A stretch of DNA of 64,000 bases from Hirudo medicinalis (Eukaryota; Annelida; Clitellata; Hirudinida; Hirudinidae). A program made the translations under genes and the position numbers. The stretch spans positions 279,402-343,401 of the forward strand of contig MPNW01000015.1 in NCBI GenBank assembly GCA_011800805.1, given 5' to 3'. This document shows positions 22,681 through 34,160 of the stretch, in pieces. Under the pieces are notes generated by a model that saw only the letters and a program-made list of their open reading frames with translations, was not told the DNA's origin and made no database searches. Each line of letters begins with the position of its first letter. Position 1 is the first letter of the stretch.

Positions 22681-25600
22681 ATGTTGTCCGAAGAATTTGT
22701 CCGTTATGAACCATCAGTTGATTCTGAGTCTAGGGATGAGAGAATTGCTGCGAGGAGGTTGCGTATAGAACGACGCAAGGAAGCTGAGAAGAAGTTAGAT
22801 GCAATGTTTTTTGCATATTAGTTACGGATATCCATCTACACTAGCTGCTTCTTCAACTTTGTTGTGACACCGCAGGCTACTATTTCAGTCCGATGAAAGT
22901 GAAGTCGAGAAATTACAAGAAGAAATAAGCAACGCTGGCAAGCAATTGAGTGAAAGTCACAAAGCTCTGCAAAGGTTAAGAGTTGAAGGTCTTGAGATAG
23001 TCACCAGTGTGAAGATAACTCGTGATGCAGAGGAGGTGGAAAGAAGAGCCAATGAAGAGGAAGCTGAGAAATTGAGGTTTGGAAATAATTATTATGTTTA
23101 TAATTTTAATAGTGCATAAAATTTTATTTTACAAACTTAATATAACTAAAATTCATTTTTCAGGAACAAAAAAGTTCATGATGAAAATGAAAATGCATTG
23201 GGAATGTTAAATGAAGTAAAAGATTTTCTGTTTTTCTGTACTTTATCTAAATTATTTTAATTCACTCTGTTGCTGCTTGAAGTCTACATTTTTTTTCTTA
23301 TACTTGTCTTACTGGTTTCCATCTTAACTAGCTTCATCGTATTTAAAGTTAGTTATAATTTGTCGTTTTTTAGGTGAATCAGCAATGGGAAGAGGCATTG
23401 AGTAAGACAACTGCTCGTGAATTAAGCAAGGTTTTTATTAACAGTAACTTTAGACTTTTTAAAGCACATTTTAACAATTTTTATATTTAAGCAACAGTTT
23501 AATATAACAACTACTTAACACACTCATTTAATATTAAATAATTGTTCCATTTAGATGCTTCTGCAGCAAAAAGAGGCATGTGACTCAATGCTGGAAGAGA
23601 AAGACAAACTCATAACTGAATTCAGGCAGGCAAGGATTTTATTTTCCTATTTATTTGTTGCTGTAGGCAGATGGCCTGTCCTAGTCTGGAATTTTAATAC
23701 TGATAAGAAATATTAAGTTAAGTGAAGTTAAGTTAAATTCTTAACATTTTGTGACAGTATAAATCATTACTTATTTTTAAATTTAAGTGTTTAAAGTTAC
23801 TTTTGTATTGTGCATTGTTGTGCAATTCATATTGCACATGTTATCACATTTACATTTTTTAAGTTTTATTAATTTATGCTGATATTTCTCCAGCTTTTAC
23901 TACATTCCATCTACATTTTAGGTATTGAAAGGCAAAGACAAAGAATATGTTGAGGAATTAAAAAGGCAAGCAGCAGACATTGAACTTCTAGTTCAGCGAA
24001 TGAATGATCAAGTTGATCAGTTGACAAAGGCTTACAAACATGAACTGAAACAAACTGAGGCAAGTCTCTAATCTAGATGAATCGTTTTATGATAAGGCTT
24101 TGCATAAACAAAGTTTGTGGCTTGTTAATGACAATTACAATATAAGTAATACTGTAAGAAATCAAGAGAAACTTATATTCTGAAATTATTTTATCACAAA
24201 GACATGAATTTCATAAAAATAATTTAAATTTTTACTTGAAGGCTGTCTTCATTGAGGAAAGAATGTCAATGTTGGCAGAGATGAATGAAGAGTGGAAGAA
24301 ACTGCTGAGAGAGAGGAGACAAAAGGAGGAGGATTACCTGAAGAATAGGGATAGCCAGGTGGAGACCTATGAAAAACAACTTAATCAACAACGAATTGCA
24401 GATTCTGAGGAATACAATAAGACCAAGATTAAACTGGAGAAAGATATCCAGGTTTCTAGTGATTCGCATAATTTTATTGCTCATGATATATTAAGCAAAA
24501 CAGTGAAATTATTTTTAAATAATTTTATAATTTCTATTTTTAAATAATTTCAGTTTCTAAAACCTAATCTAGAGTTTAATTTCATGCAAAGTCTCTCCAT
24601 AAGACCTTTCTCATAAAATTGAAAAGCATTAGAGAATGGTTGGCAACCACGTCAAAATCAAAATATTTTGTGCTCAATTGATTCGTTCATTTGGAACTCC
24701 AAGTCCAAGAATTTCCAAGTCATTGAAGATATTGTTGGTGTTTTTCAAGGTTCTTCAGCAACAAATTCAAGAAATGAGAGCCACTTATCAGCTCAACCAG
24801 GAGAAACTCGAATACAATTTTCAAGTTTTGAGGAAGAGAGATGAAGAAAACACAATTACAAAATGTTATCAGAAGAAAAAACTTACTCAGTATTTTTCAC
24901 TTATTTGATTTACTCATTTAAATGGTGGCTCCATGAGTTCTTCATTGATTTTAAGTAGTAATGCTTTTTTAAATTTTATTTAAAGCTTTTTAGTGTTTAG
25001 ATGTTGTCCTATTGCAGAATGTGAAACTCTTTCACTCATCACAAACAATGTTCATCCAATAACAGTCATCTAATTGAATAAATGCTTCATTGAACACTTG
25101 TTTTCAGTCTCCACGACAACTTGGTTGCTCTTAAGACAAAGAATAACCAGGGAGAGAAACTTCATGTTGTGGCTTACAACCAGCAAGTTCAAGGACATAA
25201 GCATCTTGTCAAAAGATACAAAGACTTTCTACAAAAGGCCAAGTAGTGTTTTCATCTTGCGTTCTTGCTTGATACTATTTTAAAATTAAGATGCTAATAT
25301 ACAATATTTTAATAATCAAACATTTATCATAATTATTCCATTTTGATAATAAAATTTTCTCTTTTTGCCTTTGTTTAATTGTTTACTTTTCATTAGACAG
25401 ACAATAGATAACAATTTGACTCAGTTCAGATCTGTATGGATCATGAATGAACTGGAATGTAAGAAGCTCACCAAGAAACTATTAAAAATTGATAAAGCAA
25501 TCCATGAACAACAGCTAGGACTACCTTGGACTCCTCCTGACATGTAATATATCATGAATTAACATACAATTTATCATAGCAATCTGATTTAATAATTTAA

Positions 25601-27739
25601 TTTGTAAATGATTTGAAGTAATATTATTTGATATTATCAACAAGACACTATTTCTAGTTTTATTTGCATATCAACAAATCAAAGATCTTTTATGGATAAC
25701 GTTGGACCACTCAACAACCCATCTGCAGCTTTTGAATCAAAGTTGAAGTTTGAGTCCAAAGCATGTGGTCCTGGTAAAATGTTTGAGTATTTGGCAAAAT
25801 TTGTAATGCAAATTTGTACTCTATTGACAATGTTTCAGTGGAATTCTGATGTTTGTTTAGATTGGAACGAAAACAATGACTGCTTTCATTTTAGTTCATT
25901 TTGTTCAAGTTCCATAAGTTATTTTATGTTATCAAGTTATGGCTCAACAACTGCATTATTGTTGAAGAAAAGCCAAAGTTACCAAGTGCTAAAGCAAAAT
26001 CAATATCAGAGGCAAAAGAAGTGCAGAAAGAACAATTTGAAGTCGACTATTTCTATGAACCCATCAAAGAAATTGATGAATGCCTGGACCGAGTTCCCAA
26101 GGAACTCATCAAACACATCTTCCAGTTAATTTGTGACGAAACTGTCAGTTGCATTCAATTACCTCAAATTTGTTTTTATGCATCTGTGTCATGAATACCA
26201 AAAACTGAGATCAAGGAAAAAATAGTCATTGTTGTGGTTCATTAAATCATGTGATTTCTATTGTAGGGTTTTCTGATTGAGGAGAAAGTTTGGCAATTAC
26301 TGAGCTCATTGGATGCTAATGAGCAGATGCTGATGAAATTAGATTCCATCCTCAATGTTAGTTATAACACAATGACAAACCTTAGTGGTTATAACTTGAA
26401 ATAATGAAAAATGACATGGCACTCTTGATAGGTGTTGCAAGTCAAAAGTGAGGAGGACATCACCAAGCTTTCCTTGTATTTCATGAAAAATTCCACCAAA
26501 AGCAAGGTGAAGATAAAATTTAGATTTTAATAATTTAAATTTTTTTTGAGTAGACAACTGTTGTGATTGTTGACATTCCACCACTGGTAAAATGAATAAC
26601 AATTATTATGCTAATGATTTGCATGCTCAATACCACAACTTAATTCAGGCATAACAGCATGAATCTTATAATTTCACTTGTTCATGAGTCCATAAAAAAT
26701 GAAAATCCATAAACTGCAAACAGGCCTCTCTATCTATCAAACTATCAAGTTGTACGATAAGTAAATAAGTTATGTTAAGTTGATGGGATTCCAGATAACC
26801 TTATTTTTCAGCATGTTTATGATGATAAAGCAGCTCAACCAAATGAGTTTGGAATCATGGACAAGGATAAAGAGAATGTGTTGAAAAATATTGAGTCGAG
26901 TGTCATATCTCCCTTTCCAACAGTGACACATCTGAGCAATGATGAAGGATCTTTTGCCCTCAGTGAGAGGAGTGCACATCTGCCCGATGGCTTCCGTGAA
27001 ATCCTTTTCGCCCCTAATGAAGTGCTACTTGCATTAAAAGCTTTTGTATCCGACCATCAAGAAGTGGTTGTGTGAGCCATCACTTCAAAAATATCAATTT
27101 TTTTCCATGATTTAAATTTTTTTCTGAATTTTTGATTAATTTCAGAGAGACTGTGAGCAAAGAGGAGCTCCATGATGTTGAGTTTGATGTTGACAGTATA
27201 ACAAATGAGATTTCTGATAAGGCCATGGATAACTCCTTGGCTCCCATCCCAAAGCCACAAATTAAAGACCTTTTAATGAAGCATGATCTGTATGTTTGGC
27301 ATAAATGTTACAATGTAGAAACACGATGCTTATGATATTGAAATGCTGCAGAATGAAGGCGTTTGAGGAATGTGAAATTCATGTTAACAACAGAGACGAT
27401 TCAATGGATGAGGAATATTGGTCAAAATATACAAACGTTGTCGGTCACAAGACAAATGACGCTTGGGACTCTGTACTAAAGCATTTCGAAAAGTATCAGT
27501 TAGTGTCTATGCTAGTCATTCTACTTTAGACTAGTTTTTAAGAACTCCATCACATCTACAGTTCCACACTGAAGGAAAGAGTAAAGCTATTGAAAGAAAG
27601 AGATAATCTTGCAAAGCAAAACAGAGAGCTACATGCTCTCCTGCACCATTGCATTTGCAAGATGGTGAGTAATACAAATTTGGAGACAATGATCATTCTA
27701 ACCTTGTGCCATTTTTTACAGGAAGACAAGAAGAATTAA
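22681..27739 (+). CDS. DRC1: Dynein regulatory complex protein 1
   Basis: About nineteen exons: 22681-22793, 22876-23075, 23164-23215, 23374-23430, 23555-23629, 23922-24059, 24242-24451, 24751-24892, 25108-25241, 25397-25542, 25683-25777, 25971-26141, 26268-26356, 26433-26504, 26813-27071, 27147-27288, 27351-27500, 27561-27664 and 27722-27739. Residue strings such as RIAARRLRIE, RMNDQVDQL, YQLNQEKLEYNFQVL, HEQQLGLPW and DNVGPL follow vertebrate DRC1 from end to end. DRC1 is a coiled-coil scaffold of the nexin-dynein regulatory complex that links outer doublets in motile cilia and flagella. Introns after 23629 and 24059 have GC instead of GT at the 5' end. The stop is 24 bp from that of the convergent SRFBP1-like gene. 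Confidence 0.95.
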
Positions 27740-27763
27740 ATATATTCATTTGTTTATTTTCCA

Positions 27764-30032
27764 TCAATCATCGAAGACAATCTTTGTTCTCTCAGATGGA
27801 GCATTTTTCAGCAACTCTTTTTCTTTCCTCTTTGCTTCCCATGATGGGTGGAGATTGTCCATTGGTTTCTTGGTGGTGTGTTTGTTCTGCCTGATTTCTG
27901 GAGATGAAGCTAATTGAAAGATTAACTTGTCACTTTTCTTAGTAAGTAGCACAATAACTAACCAGATTGTTTATGTTGATTTTCTTTGTGTTTTAGGTTT
28001 TTAGTGAATGGTTTTTTTGGTTCTGAGAAGTGCTTTTTCCTAAATAAACGTTGCTTGGTACTTTGAATGTCACACTCATTATTTTTGTCACCATCGTCAT
28101 CATCACCATCACTACATCCTTCAAAGAATCTCTTCTTAGAAGATTTGTTTTGGGTCTTTTCCAAATATTCTTCACAAATATTACTGAAAGCATCAACTTG
28201 GAGTTGTCCTAGTTCACAATCATCCTCAGCACCAAATGCTTGCACCACTCCTCCCAAGCTCCTCAATTTTGCAACCGTTTCATCTGTTGGTACTGGTAAG
28301 TGACATGCCACCTCCTCTGCTACAGTTGTTGAAGATCTCGTTTCAGTGCTCGGAGCAATAGCTGTCACTCGTTCAATGGGCTTGTTTTTAGCTTCAAGTT
28401 TGGTGCGCTTATTTGCTGCTTTTTTCTTCACTCTTCGAGGAATGTGATTCTTAATGTAAAACACAAGACTATCCCAGTCCTGGTGCTCCTTCATAAGGGA
28501 TTGAATTTTTTCTGAGATAGCCTTGTGCTTTGCTACTCTTGCAAGTGCTGCTTGCTCCTTGTCATTCTGTAACAACACTCAGAAATAAATATCAATTTTA
28601 TCAAAAATGTTATCATAAAAAATCTGTAAGTAACAAGTAATTGAGGGAATCTACTTTTGAGTCGTTTTGGGCAATACCACATTGTGAAAGGCAGAATTTT
28701 GTGATGTCATCAATACCTGTAGTCTTATATTAAAAAAAAATAATCACAACAAATTCCAATTAACATCCTTAATCAAAATACCTTTAATATTCTGATTTCT
28801 TCCACAAGTTTTGATGCACGCTTGCTTCTGTTATCATTGGGGTTGCCACTTCTTCGGTCAAATGAAAGCAATTTTAAAATGAATTTAAATTTAAATATAT
28901 GTTTGTACTTTTAGGTAACCTTATATTAACATCATTTGCAAGATTTGAGCAGAGAAAAGAGATGTATTTGTAACAGATAAATCTAGTTCAGTAATTTCAC
29001 ATTTTAGTGACTAATCACTTAAATCACTACCTGACAAAAACCATAAACAATATTACATATATATGTGCAAATCATGGTGCATAATTTATTATTCTAAAAG
29101 TCGCACTTTTCTCGAAGTGCTTTTATTGTTTTGTTTAGTCTTTGTATTACTTGAATCCTGGACTTCTTGGTTGTAGGTCTCAAATTTACAACCTAATAAT
29201 TAAAAAAGATTTATGATTAAATACATTTGATGTATAAGAATTCTCTTAATTTCTACAGATAAATGTCATAAATGTTTGTGTAGAATAACAGATTCAGAAA
29301 TTTTCAAAATTTAATTTAACATTCAATAAAGTTGGCCATTGTCATAATAGGCACTTTGGAATGCTTAAAAGAAGGTATGGTATGTATGTGAAATGTTTTT
29401 GAAAGTTCAATGGAATAAAATTGTAAGGGCTAAACATCATGAGTAAAATAAGTTGACCCCAAAATACTAGGTTAATCTCAAATTGTTTCAGGGAAGATTA
29501 TAAGGCACAAAAATGCCATTCTTACACTTACTATATAACCAGAATGAGTCTTTAAATAGTGAAGATTACTGATTTTATCTTTCTGAATACTAGGTAGTTA
29601 TATGCTTCACATAATAAGAATGAAATGTCTAACAATGTATCAACAAGTAGAAAATAAATATCTAATTTGTTAGTTCTTCCAAAAGAGAAGGGGGATATTT
29701 TTTTATCAAGTTTAATATAAGCTGGATTTGATGGCTATTGGTGTTGTAATCAGTGGTACACGACGTGACGAATTTGCTTATCGCTTATTCGCTTAGTAAT
29801 AAGAAATTCATGGTTAACGTCACTCAATTCGAATTATTCGAAATTATTACATTCCTGCATGGACATTGATAACTGACATAAAATACTTGTATGCTGTGAA
29901 GCATGGGTGACAACAACCCAGATAACGTAAAGTCAATAAAATATAACAGATTACCATATTATTGAGTGAGACTATATCAGTTGACGATATCCCTTCCATC
30001 TCGCTTTTTTTAACAGGCTCAGATTCCTCCAT
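27764..30032 (-). CDS. SRFBP1: SRFBP1/BUD22-like nuclear protein
   Basis: Six exons: 29955-30032, 29107-29192, 28782-28851, 28655-28723, 27963-28566 and 27764-27909, total 350 codons. The N-terminal half is a basic helical region (RIQVIQRLNKTIKALREK, RASKLVEEIRILK) like the BUD22 domain. The middle is acidic/lysine-rich. The last exon has the family signature LHPSWEAKRKEKE and ends KIVFDD, as vertebrate SRFBP1 ends KITFDD. BUD22 in yeast acts in 18S rRNA maturation; SRFBP1 binds serum response factor. The last intron is only 53 nt (27910-27962). Without it a separate ORF appears at 27764-27952, which is an artefact. Confidence 0.85.
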
Positions 30033-31253
30033 GCCAACAAAAGTAAATAAAATAAGCGAAAATACGGAAAACGTTTAGTAATCGAACTTAGAAATTGAAA
30101 TTTGAAATATTAATAAGCAAAAAAAGAAAATTTTGCTGCAAAATCGTCGAATTAACTTTATAACACTTTAAAGATTTAATATTAATTTCTTTAATTCTTT
30201 GGATTCACATCGAAGCAAAAGATTTTAGTTTTATTTTATCTAGAAGCCTTCAACAAATTTTGTAACGCTAATGAACATAAATGAAATCAAAGAAAATGAA
30301 AATTTGATAGATCAGATAGTTCTTTGTAAAGAGCATGAAAAATTGGACTCAAGCCGCACAAGGCGCAAGGTCTTGCTTCCTACAATTTAATGTTTCTTTG
30401 CTACCCTTAATTTTTAATTTTGACACTTGATGAACCTAACGCTACATGCAGTTCTTTTAGACTAAGGCTCTTGACATAGTCAGAGGTCCTATGACTTTGA
30501 TCGCACTAGAATATTGTTGGCAATTACATTGCCGAGCACGCGGTCACTTTTTATGGAAAGGCCACAGAAGGCCCGTAGCATGAACCTGTTGGCAAACTTT
30601 AGGCCATTTTTCACTAGTGACCAACTTCCATGTCTCAGGAAGCACTTAAAAGCAGTAAATATTGGTCTCAACAAAGCATGGTCGGTATGTGTTTTGCAAT
30701 TCAAGGCGATGTGATTTCCTATTGCTATTGCAGTTGCTCTATGTTTGTTGAAGTTCTCAAACTCTTTTGTTTGTACTTTGCCTTTTTTGAGTGCCTTATG
30801 CATCTGAATAGGCAATACAATCACCTGCAACCACTTATGTCTCTAGTGGTGCAGAATGATGCCATGGTCTCATTGCACCAACCCTAGTGAAATGCATTCA
30901 CCCCATTGTATCATCAATCAATTTAACAAATCCAGCCTGCACAACCAAGCTATGTAAAATGGTAGATCGATAAAGATGCATTCACATCCTATTCAGATAC
31001 ATAAGGCACTCAAAAGGTCAGTTAAATACAAATTTAATACATTTAGTCTCTGCCACCACAATAAATAATTGCACAACATCCACTACAAGTCAAATGCTGT
31101 TACTTTATTGATTTAAAAATAAAATTAAGCCACGCAACAACTTTAGTACTCACAAATATCTGGAGTTTGAACACAAAAATAACTTAAAGCATCATTCAAT
31201 ATTGTAATAATTTATGATTTAGATGGATATAAAAAAAACAAACAAAATATTCA
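30033..31253. other. Intergenic, with an unrecognised ORF
   Basis: A 113-codon reverse ORF at 30489-30830 overlaps forward ORFs. The block is slightly richer in GC than its flanks and looks repeat-like, but no family was recognised. The remainder holds only the MIPEP 3' flank. Confidence 0.35.
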
Positions 31254-33320
31254 CTAGGAAAGAGCGTGGAACTCATCCACCAGGGCCTCCACCATTAATT
31301 TGTTTGTAGGCTTTTCATTCAGCATGTTTGTGACTAATGTTTCAGGACTTTTTTCTCCACCATATTTTAAGAGTTCTTCCCTATACTTAGTTCCCCCAAA
31401 TTTACTAAAAGGATCTTTATGAAAGTAGGAGTTCCATATCTTTGAGGCTATTGCTCTTGAAGTAAGATATGAGTAATATTTAGCCCCATAGGGAACTAGA
31501 TGACCAAATCTAAGATGCCAAGAGGTGTTTGGAACAATTTTGAAGAAGCTGTACTTCTTCTGGATGCTTGAAACAAGTTCATGTGTACTTTTTCCAACTG
31601 AAAGTGAGCTGTGAAGTGCTTGGTCAACCTCAGAGTGCAAAACTTGATGCGAAGTGTCCATTGCGCTGAACATTCTTTTGTATTCAGAACACTTTTGAGC
31701 TAGGGACTCTGGAACATATTCACCTGTTTGCCAATGCCTAGCAAAACTTTTAAGAACTTTGGGATCTAAGGCAAAGTATTCCATTAAGATTGAGGGCACC
31801 TCAGCAAAATCAGTAGGACATCTTGTTCCAGTCACATGCTGATATCGAGTTCGACCAAGCATGGAGTGCAAAGCATGACCAAATTCATGGAAAAGATTTT
31901 CAAGTGAAGATGGACTCAACAATGATGGCATAGTAGATGAGGGACTTGGCAAATTTAGCATCAAAACAACTACTGGTTTTTGGTAGTGATTAACCATCTC
32001 CCTACCACCCTGAATTGTGAAGTGGCAGTCTTGATATGGTTTTCCAGGTCTTTCAAAGAAGTCACAATAGATGTATCCAAGAACACCCTCAGTTTTATGA
32101 ACCACTTCAAGCTTGTAAATATCATTGGCCCATACTTCTCCATTTCCAACTTCAACACATTCCAAAGTAACATCAAAAAGACTTGAAAATAAATTGTTCA
32201 ATCCTTCCATACAAGCACCCAGGGGCAAATAGTTTGTTAATTCAAGAAACTTGGATTGGCTTATTTGATTTTTAGCAGCTGAGGTAAAGTATGGTACATC
32301 CCAAGGTTCGATTGGTCCTGTGAATCCAAGATCATTTTTAATTTTTTGGAGAAGGCCAAAATCATCCATTGTCCTTCTGTAAAATGCTGTGGAAATCATC
32401 TCCAAAAAATTTTTAACATTTTCGGGGCTATTCATAAGTGTTCCTTTAAGCTCTCTGTGTGCAAATGTCTGAAATCCTGTCAAGGTTGCCATTTGATGCC
32501 TAGCCATCAACAAGGAATCAAGTTGTTTTGCTTGGAGCTGGTCATGCTGCAAAAATATTTTGTAAGCTGCTTCTCTAACAAGAGGGCTTGCATTTTCAGA
32601 ATGTAATCCATTCACTGCAATTTGCTCACCATTCCAAGAGAACACATTTTGCAAATGAGATTCGATTTGGCTTCTTTTAATAAGTGATGGCTGGTGACAA
32701 TGTTCCATAAACATGGCTGATATATGATGTATATTTTCAGTGAGCTTCACAAACAGTTCCCTCTCACTGCTAGATAAGTGGACACCACTTTTCTCAAAGT
32801 CAAATAAGAATAGTTCTGCAACTCTTTTGTCAGTTGCATCCATAACAGATATATCACCATTAGCACATACATTTTTGAGAGCCTTGTAAATGTCCTGATT
32901 AGTGTTCAGCATTTCAACAAGAGAACTTACAGCAGCAAAAGCATCTTCTGCACCCTGACGAAAGGTTTTGCTGGTATGAGCGTTTCTGATAAATTCAGCC
33001 ATGTCTGCAACCCTGCACAAAGCATCTGATAGCTCATCAAAAACTTGAGTTAATAGCCTATGTCGGTCAGCAGAACAAATTTCCTTTACAAGTTCATCTG
33101 TGCGACTTATAACTTTGTCTTTAAGTTCGTAGAATCCGGTATGGTCAGTTAATTGAGGAATTCCAAACAAACCTTGGCTAGGTCTGCCGATATTCTTTAG
33201 AAAAGAGTTCTTTGGCTTAGAGTTAAAAGCCAAGCCAAGCTTTGACCAATGGGCAATGCTTCTTCGGGGACTTTGGATTCGTAAAATTATATTTACAAGA
33301 ACATTTCTAGAAAACATCAC
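31254..33320 (-). CDS. MIPEP: Mitochondrial intermediate peptidase
   Basis: A single uninterrupted ORF of 688 codons. The first about 40 residues are basic and amphipathic (MMFSRNVLVNIILRIQSPRR), as in a mitochondrial presequence. The M3-family zinc motif HEFGH lies near residue 478, followed by GRTRYQHVTGTRCPTDFAEV, nearly identical to the vertebrate enzyme, and RFGHLVPYGAKYYSYL near the C-terminus supplies the substrate-binding His/Tyr region. MIPEP removes an octapeptide from imported precursors in the matrix after MPP cleavage. All catalytic residues are intact. Other long genes here are split into many exons, so the absence of introns is notable; a retrocopy or wholesale intron loss are both possible. 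No poly-A tract or target duplication was seen. Confidence 0.95.
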   Translation of the reverse strand: MMFSRNVLVNIILRIQSPRRSIAHWSKLGLAFNSKPKNSFLKNIGRPSQGLFGIPQLTDHTGFYELKDKVISRTDELVKEICSADRHRLLTQVFDELSDALCRVADMAEFIRNAHTSKTFRQGAEDAFAAVSSLVEMLNTNQDIYKALKNVCANGDISVMDATDKRVAELFLFDFEKSGVHLSSSERELFVKLTENIHHISAMFMEHCHQPSLIKRSQIESHLQNVFSWNGEQIAVNGLHSENASPLVREAAYKIFLQHDQLQAKQLDSLLMARHQMATLTGFQTFAHRELKGTLMNSPENVKNFLEMISTAFYRRTMDDFGLLQKIKNDLGFTGPIEPWDVPYFTSAAKNQISQSKFLELTNYLPLGACMEGLNNLFSSLFDVTLECVEVGNGEVWANDIYKLEVVHKTEGVLGYIYCDFFERPGKPYQDCHFTIQGGREMVNHYQKPVVVLMLNLPSPSSTMPSLLSPSSLENLFHEFGHALHSMLGRTRYQHVTGTRCPTDFAEVPSILMEYFALDPKVLKSFARHWQTGEYVPESLAQKCSEYKRMFSAMDTSHQVLHSEVDQALHSSLSVGKSTHELVSSIQKKYSFFKIVPNTSWHLRFGHLVPYGAKYYSYLTSRAIASKIWNSYFHKDPFSKFGGTKYREELLKYGGEKSPETLVTNMLNEKPTNKLMVEALVDEFHALS

Positions 33321-33812
33321 TAATAGCTCTAGATCCTTGACTTGAATAGCGCTGACAAATACTTGGGTGCTCTGAAATATAATTAACTTCTACTAAACCA
33401 AAATTCACAAATAACGTAACACGTAACAAGTGAAACACGTACCTAATCTTAAGGAATAAACCAAAATAAAATCAAATCTAAAAAAATCAAAGTGAAGTCG
33501 ATAAAACCCCCAAAACATCACTAGCTAAACACATTAATAAACCAAAGTAGCAAAGATTAATAACAAAAAAATTATTGATTTTTAATTTATGAACATCAAA
33601 TATAAGCATTCAAAACCTAAAATACAAAGATAAATGAAATCCAAAAGAAATGATGTCCAAAGGTAAATAAAAAACCCTAAAGGGATTCACATCCCGCTAA
33701 GAGGGTCACCTATACAGAAGAATAATTTAATAATTTTTCTATAAAAAACGAAATAAGTAAAAACAAGATGAGAATGTATGCGAGGGGAAACATGGACTCA
33801 GAAGATATTTAA
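33321..33812. other. 5' flank of MIPEP
   Basis: A-rich DNA with no gene or defined repeat recognised. Confidence 0.4.
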
Positions 33813-34160
33813 GTGTTTATAAACAATAGTAAGTGTTTAGATCAAAAACAACAAAACATTTTTAACTATCTGCACGAAAACGCCAGACACCGGTCCGCAA
33901 AAATCCTACCACAAACCGACATGCCATCATTAGAGATCATCAATGTACCTCTCCCACTCAGCAGCGGCAACATCACAGTCAGTGCACATGTCGCTTGTAC
34001 CTGCAAACCTGCGTCACAGAACACAGTATATTCCTCAGTCTACATTCACTTTCACACCCCGGAGCTCGTGCGACATCGAAGCTGATTCGGCAACGTTTCG
34101 TGTGGCCTCACATGAACAGAGACAGAGTCGATCTGCGGTGTCTCGGTTCCGCAACAGAGC
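33813..34160 (+). mobile_element. Gypsy-type LTR retrotransposon fragment
   Basis: Across shifting frames the sequence reads EIINVPLPLSSG, then LSHPGARATSKLIRQRFVWP followed by HMNRD, which is the start of the integrase H2C2 zinc-binding region of gypsy elements and the linker before it. After about 34125 the similarity stops: the Cys pair and catalytic core are not present. No LTRs were found nearby. It is a dead fragment in a block that is clearly richer in GC than its surroundings. Confidence 0.6.

Noticed and set aside
27764..27952. Separate 62-aa gene on the reverse strand
   Set aside because: It is the last exon of the SRFBP1-like gene (LHPSWEAKRKEKE...FDD) plus part of a 53-nt intron.
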